From Parabacteroides sp. TM07-1AC (GTDB lineage Bacteria; Bacteroidota; Bacteroidia; Bacteroidales; Tannerellaceae): a stretch of 64,000 nt of DNA. The position numbers and the translations under genes were made by a program. Under the pieces are notes generated by a model that was not told where the DNA came from, ran no database searches, and saw only the letters and a list, made by a program, of their open reading frames with translations. The stretch lies in the NCBI RefSeq assembly GCF_003480915.1, contig NZ_QUKD01000001.1:186001-250000 (forward strand), read 5' to 3'. Within the stretch, counting starts at the first letter, position 1. Each line of letters opens with the position of its first letter. This document shows positions 59,777-64,000 of this stretch, one piece after another.

Positions 59777-61510
59777 ATGTTTCGTTTTGCACATCCGGAC
59801 TTTTTGTACTTGCTTTTCATCCTTCCGGTACTCATTGCATTTTATGTCTATGCAATGATTCTGAAGAAAAAAGCAATAAAGAAATATGGTAATCCCGAAT
59901 TATTGGCAGAGTTGATGCCGGAGGTTTCTCCCAAGCGTCAGCATCTGAAGTTTTGGCTATTGTTCGGAGCCATCACAATGGTTATCTTTGTTATTGCCGG
60001 GCCGCAGTTCGGCTCCAAGTTGGAAACTGTAAAACGGCAGGGTGTGGAGATCATGGTCTGTCTGGACGTGTCCAACTCCATGCTGGCAGAAGATGTTTCG
60101 CCCAACCGATTGGATAAAGCTAAACAGATGCTGTCGAAACTGACGGATGGATTTAAAGATGACAAGATGGGACTGATCGTTTTTGCCGGTGATGCTTTCA
60201 CACAGCTTCCGATCACTTCCGATTATATTTCAGCCAAGATGTTCCTTTCGTCTATCAATCCGTCGATGGTTTCGACACAGGGCACGGCAATCGGATCGGC
60301 TATCAACCTGGCGATGCGCTCGTTTACTCCGAGTGAGACATCCGATAAAACGATAATCCTGATCACTGACGGTGAGAACCATGAAGACGATGCGGTGAAA
60401 GCGGCTACAGCAGCTGCAGAAAAGAATATCCATGTAAATATTGTCGGTATGGGTGACCCGAAAGGTTCGCCGATCCCTGTAGCAGGAGCCAACAATTATA
60501 TGAAGGATAAAGACGGCAATGTCGTTATCACGAAGTTGAACGAACAGATGTGCCAGGAAATTGCTGCTGCAGGTAATGGCATGTATGTACGTGCGGATAA
60601 TACCAACTCAGCATTGAAGGCATTGCAGAAAGAGATAGAGAAGATGAATAAATCGGAACTCGACAGCAAAGTCTATTCCGAATATAACGAACAATTTCAG
60701 ACACTGGCATGGATCGTACTGATCCTGTTGATAGCAGACTTCCTTACATTAGACAGGAAGAATCGTATTTTCAGAAAAGTAAAATTGTTCTCTTTAATTT
60801 TCCTGTTTTGCTCGGGAGCGATGTATGCCCAAAAGGCTGAACGTAAGAATGTACGGGAAGGAAACAAGTTGTACAGCAACGAGAAGTTTACCGAATCGGA
60901 AATCGCTTACCGTAAAAGCTTGGAGGTAAATCCCCGTTCTGTTGAAGGTACTTACAACCTGGGAAATGCTTTATATAAACAGAAAAAGTTTCCGGAAGCA
61001 GCCGAGCAATATCAGTTGCTGACCGGACAGGCAGAGAAGATGGTCGAAACAGAAGAGGGGAAAGCCCGTCTTGCCGGTGTCTTCCATAATCTGGGTGATA
61101 TCAGTATGCAGAGTAAAGAATATGCCAAGAGCGTGGAAGCATTCAAACAATCCCTGCGTCTGAATCCGCAGGATGATGAGACCCGCTACAATCTGGCATT
61201 GGCACAGAAGTTGCTCGAAGATCAGCAAAATCAGGATCAGGATCAAAACCAGGATCAGCAGAACGAGGATAAAAAAGAAGATCAGGAAAATAAAGATGAT
61301 CAACAGCAACAAGACCAGCAGCAACAGCAGCAGGATGACCAAAAAGAAAATAAGACTCAGCAAGAACAGCAGCAGAATGAACAAATGAGTCAGGACAACG
61401 CTCAGCAGATGTTGGATGCATTCCTGCAAGACGAAAAGAATACGCAGGAAAAAGTGAAGAAGGCACAGGCCCAACAACAGCAGCGTCGTAAAACAGATAA
61501 AGAGTGGTAA
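59777..61510 (+). CDS. BatB-BatC fusion (vWA plus TPR with Gln-rich tail)
   Basis: This 577-residue protein joins two parts normally encoded as batB and batC. Residues 1-335 are the vWA protein: helices near 9-28 and 55-75, MIDAS DVSNSM (about 96-101), ILITDGENH and a C-terminal helix (LAWIVLILLIADFLTL). After DRKNRIFRK a second signal-like segment (LFSLIFLFCSGAMYAQ) leads into TPRs (about 355-470: EGNKLYSNEKFTESEIAYRKSL, YNLGNALYKQKKFPEAAEQY). The last 100 residues are Gln/Asp/Lys-rich and low in complexity. The fusion seems real, as there is no stop between the halves. The end overlaps the upstream of batD. Confidence 0.88.
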   Translation: MFRFAHPDFLYLLFILPVLIAFYVYAMILKKKAIKKYGNPELLAELMPEVSPKRQHLKFWLLFGAITMVIFVIAGPQFGSKLETVKRQGVEIMVCLDVSNSMLAEDVSPNRLDKAKQMLSKLTDGFKDDKMGLIVFAGDAFTQLPITSDYISAKMFLSSINPSMVSTQGTAIGSAINLAMRSFTPSETSDKTIILITDGENHEDDAVKAATAAAEKNIHVNIVGMGDPKGSPIPVAGANNYMKDKDGNVVITKLNEQMCQEIAAAGNGMYVRADNTNSALKALQKEIEKMNKSELDSKVYSEYNEQFQTLAWIVLILLIADFLTLDRKNRIFRKVKLFSLIFLFCSGAMYAQKAERKNVREGNKLYSNEKFTESEIAYRKSLEVNPRSVEGTYNLGNALYKQKKFPEAAEQYQLLTGQAEKMVETEEGKARLAGVFHNLGDISMQSKEYAKSVEAFKQSLRLNPQDDETRYNLALAQKLLEDQQNQDQDQNQDQQNEDKKEDQENKDDQQQQDQQQQQQDDQKENKTQQEQQQNEQMSQDNAQQMLDAFLQDEKNTQEKVKKAQAQQQQRRKTDKEW

Positions 61511-61542
61511 TAGATACAGAAAACAGAAAAAACAACAATATA

Positions 61543-63357
61543 ATGAGAAAATTAGCTTTCTTATTCGTTCTCTTTCTAACAGCCGGGATGATGGCAAAGG
61601 CCGCTGACGTGACCTTCAAAGCTGTCGCTCCGAGTGCTGTTGTGATGGGGCAACAATTCAGATTAGCATACACCGTAAATGCAGAAGCGAAGGCCAGCGA
61701 TCTTCGTATACCTGAACTTGCGGATTTTGATGTCTTGATGGGACCTTCTACTTCCAGTAGTATGAGTACTCAGATTATCAACGGAAATGTATCATCTGAG
61801 ACGGCATTCACATTTACTTATATCCTGATGCCTAAAAAGGAAGGTACATTCAATATCGGGGCAGCATCCATAAAAGTAAAAGGAGCGAATTATACATCCA
61901 ATGCGCTAAGCATTAATGTGCTTCCTCCTGATAAGGCAGCAGAAGCAGCCGGTGGTACTGGTTCCGGACAGTCCGCTTCCATAGGAAAAGACGATTATTT
62001 TGTAAGGATGGAAGTTTCCGACCGTAGTGTGTATGAGCAGGAAGGTTTTTTGGTGACGTTCAAATTGTATGCAGCGCGTATGTGCGGATTGGATAATGCT
62101 AAATTCCCGGAGTTTGAAGGTTTCCTGGCACAAGAGATCGAGCAACCGAATCCACAATGGATACAAGCACATTATAATGGTCGTAATTATTTTACCGTTG
62201 TTTTGAAACAAACGGTTCTTTATCCGCAGCGTTCCGGAAAACTTACTATAGAAAGCGGGAAATTCGATGCTGTTATTCGTGTTCCGACCCAGCGGAAAAT
62301 ACGTAGTATCTTTGATGACTTTGCCGATACGTATGATAATGTAAAGAAAATATTGGTTTCAAGTCCTGTTACGATCGATGTGAAAGCGTTGCCATCGGGA
62401 AAACCGGCTTCATTCTCCGGTGCAGTGGGTAATTTCACCATGACATCGGACATTAATTCCAATAATGTAAAAACAAATGATGCGGTAACGATCAAACTGA
62501 AAATTACAGGTAACGGTAATATCAAACTGATAAAGAATCCGGAAGTTGTCTTCCCGAACGATTTCGATATTTTCGATCCGAAAGTAGAAACAGACGTGAA
62601 AACGACAGCAGCCGGAGTCAGTGGTAGCAAAACGATCGAATACATGGCTATTCCTCGTTATGCCGGCGATTTTGAAATACCGGCTATCTCTTTCTCTTAT
62701 TTCGACCCTAAATCTGCCACTTATAAAACATTGAAATCGGAACCTTATAAGTTGCATGTAGAGCAGGGCGAAGGAGGAAGCAGCAGCTCTCCGGTCGTTT
62801 CAAACTTCAGTAACAAGGAAAGTGTGAAGTATCTTGGCAAAGATATTCGTTTCTTGAAAGTAAAAGACTTCAATTTCGTTGCCAATAACGACATCTTCTT
62901 CGGATCGTTCATGTATTACATGTGCTATCTCGTTCCGGCAATTTTGTTCATAGTCTTTTTCTTCATTTACCGCAAGCAGGTGAAAGAGAATTCCAATATC
63001 GCATTAGTCCGTACCAAAAAGGCCAATAAGATCGCTGTAAAGAGATTGAAGAACGCCGGTAAGCTGATGAAGGAAAACAAGAAAGAAGAGTTCTACGATG
63101 AAGTTCTACGTGCATTGTGGGGATATCTGAGTGATAAACTCAATATATCTCAGGCAAGCCTTACCAAGGACAATGTCGAGACCGAGTTGACCAGATATGG
63201 CGTGGATGAAGCCTTGATAAACGAATTTATGGATATTCTGAATACCTGCGAGTTTGCCCGTTATGCACCGGCACAGGCTTCGGATGCTATGGATAAATTA
63301 TATGAGTTAACCGTAGATGCCATTGGTAAGATGGAGAATACAATTAAAAAGCAATAA
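61543..63357 (+). CDS. batD: BatD, oxygen-tolerance membrane protein
   Basis: This 604-residue protein has a signal peptide (LAFLFVLFLTAGMMAKA), a chain of periplasmic Ig-like domains (VTFKAVAPSAVVMGQQFRLAYTVNA, MSTQIINGNVSSETAFTFTYIL, DYFVRMEVSDRSVYEQEGFLV) and a C-terminal helix (FMYYMCYLVPAILFIVFFFIY, near 465-485) with a cytoplasmic tail similar to the tail of the accessory protein upstream of batA (FYDEVLRALWGYLSDKLNISQ). It matches BatD in length and order. The ATG at 61543 opens the signal peptide and is preferred over the frame start at 61504. Confidence 0.9.
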   Translation: MRKLAFLFVLFLTAGMMAKAADVTFKAVAPSAVVMGQQFRLAYTVNAEAKASDLRIPELADFDVLMGPSTSSSMSTQIINGNVSSETAFTFTYILMPKKEGTFNIGAASIKVKGANYTSNALSINVLPPDKAAEAAGGTGSGQSASIGKDDYFVRMEVSDRSVYEQEGFLVTFKLYAARMCGLDNAKFPEFEGFLAQEIEQPNPQWIQAHYNGRNYFTVVLKQTVLYPQRSGKLTIESGKFDAVIRVPTQRKIRSIFDDFADTYDNVKKILVSSPVTIDVKALPSGKPASFSGAVGNFTMTSDINSNNVKTNDAVTIKLKITGNGNIKLIKNPEVVFPNDFDIFDPKVETDVKTTAAGVSGSKTIEYMAIPRYAGDFEIPAISFSYFDPKSATYKTLKSEPYKLHVEQGEGGSSSSPVVSNFSNKESVKYLGKDIRFLKVKDFNFVANNDIFFGSFMYYMCYLVPAILFIVFFFIYRKQVKENSNIALVRTKKANKIAVKRLKNAGKLMKENKKEEFYDEVLRALWGYLSDKLNISQASLTKDNVETELTRYGVDEALINEFMDILNTCEFARYAPAQASDAMDKLYELTVDAIGKMENTIKKQ

Positions 63358-63358
63358 A

Positions 63359-64000
63359 ATGAAGACGAGTATAAAGATGAAAAAAATATTGTTTTTTCTA
63401 TTGATTCAGTGTCTGGCATTAACAGCTTATGCGCAGGATGCAGCGATCAAAGAAGCTGAAGCTGCATATACGAAAGAGGATTATGGAAAAGCAATCGAAT
63501 TATATGAAGGGATACTGAAAAGTAATGGCGATTCTCCTGAGATATTCTATAATTTGGGAAACGCCTATTATAAAGCAGGTAAGATAGCCTCTGCTATCTT
63601 GAATTACGAACGGGCACTTGCCTTGGATCCGGGTGACAGCGATGTCCGCTTTAACCTGCAGATGGCGCGTCAGAAGACAGTTGACAAAATTGAACCTGTT
63701 GACGGATTTTTCCTGTCCAGATGGTTTGATTCTATCCAGAATATGGGGGCAGCCGACTCATGGGCTAAAACAGGAATTGTTTGCTTCATTCTGTTTATCG
63801 GGTGTTTGATCTTATTTTTCTTTTCAAAGCAGATTCGCTTGAAGAAGGTCGGTTTCTATTTGGGAGTATTGCTTCTGTTGTGTGTGATCATTTCAAACAT
63901 TTTTGCAAGAAACCAGAAGAATGAGCTTGTAAACCGTACACATGCTATCGTTTTTGCTCCAACGGTGACTGTGAAAAGTTCTCCTGATGCAAGTGGCACT
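63359..64000 (+). CDS. batE: BatE, TPR/SH3 protein, 3' end cut by the window
   Basis: This partial gene (about 214 residues visible) has a signal peptide (KKILFFLLIQCLALTAYAQ), two or three TPRs (AAYTKEDYGKAIELYEG, FYNLGNAYYKAGKIASAILNYERALALDPG), two membrane helices (TGIVCFILFIGCLILFFF and VGFYLGVLLLLCVIISNIF) and the start of an SH3-like domain (IVFAPTVTVKSSPDASGT). This is the BatE layout. A second in-frame ATG at 63377 is an alternative start. It is the last visible Bat gene. Confidence 0.88.
   Translation, partial: MKTSIKMKKILFFLLIQCLALTAYAQDAAIKEAEAAYTKEDYGKAIELYEGILKSNGDSPEIFYNLGNAYYKAGKIASAILNYERALALDPGDSDVRFNLQMARQKTVDKIEPVDGFFLSRWFDSIQNMGAADSWAKTGIVCFILFIGCLILFFFSKQIRLKKVGFYLGVLLLLCVIISNIFARNQKNELVNRTHAIVFAPTVTVKSSPDASGT

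Noticed and set aside
61143..61673. Long minus-strand open frames opposite the batB-batC tail
   Set aside because: They are mirrors of the CAG/CAA-rich Gln tract and give Leu/Val-rich nonsense without family features.

Overview
The window is chromosomal DNA from a member of the Bacteroidales, most likely Parabacteroides or a close relative. This rests on the recurring promoter -7 element TAnnTTTG, the near-absence of Shine-Dalgarno sequences, the Bat (aerotolerance) operon, a menaquinone operon with an HAD-hotdog fusion, Mfa-type fimbrial genes and several families of DUF lipoproteins. The genus is inferred, not proven. No rRNA, tRNA, insertion sequence or CRISPR array was seen.

Layout. Positions 1-8147 (minus strand) form one long transcription unit: an SF1 helicase, an HAD phosphatase, an HAD-hotdog fusion, then menF, menD, menB and the start of menC. 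A divergent intergenic region (8148-8460) holds an ordered array of five near-palindromic 17-bp units at a 23-24 bp period. Positions 8461-14400 carry a glycine-zipper lipoprotein, a cysteine-desulfidase-like enzyme and a three-gene biotin-dependent acyl-CoA carboxylase. Two secreted lipoproteins follow (14597-17413). The minus-strand block 17604-22400 carries an LptF/G permease, tgt, a polyferredoxin membrane protein and a Tat-type DUF362 protein. An unrecognised gene lies at 22498-23295.

The most striking region is 23296-37979. A tyrosine recombinase gene ends inside one arm of a perfect 20-bp inverted repeat (24861-24880 and 25281-25300). The repeat encloses about 400 bp whose best promoter (-7 TACCTTTG) points away from the genes to its right. 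Those genes form a seven-gene unit: a HU-like protein, a DUF3575 barrel, a DUF3868/OmpA-type protein, an Mfa1-like fimbrillin, an Mfa2/FimB-like anchor, a minor fimbrillin and a 1984-residue adhesin with a type IX-like C-terminus. The arrangement reads as a phase-variable fimbrial operon captured in the OFF orientation.

Positions 38173-40495 hold an unknown gene and a small HU-like / membrane / M15 endolysin-like cassette. Positions 40599-44456 hold a DUF3737-PatB pair and a class A beta-lactamase next to a membrane-anchored winged-helix regulator. pcrA and a TlpA-like lipoprotein follow convergently. A blaI-M56/TonB operon has clear dyad operators, and a possible structured RNA carries a similar dyad at its promoter. 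The right end carries nspC, ftsY, rimO, two HU-domain genes (one fused to a membrane segment and LysM-like domain) and the Bat operon (moxR, DUF58, an accessory protein, batA, a batB-batC fusion, batD and a partial batE cut by the window edge).
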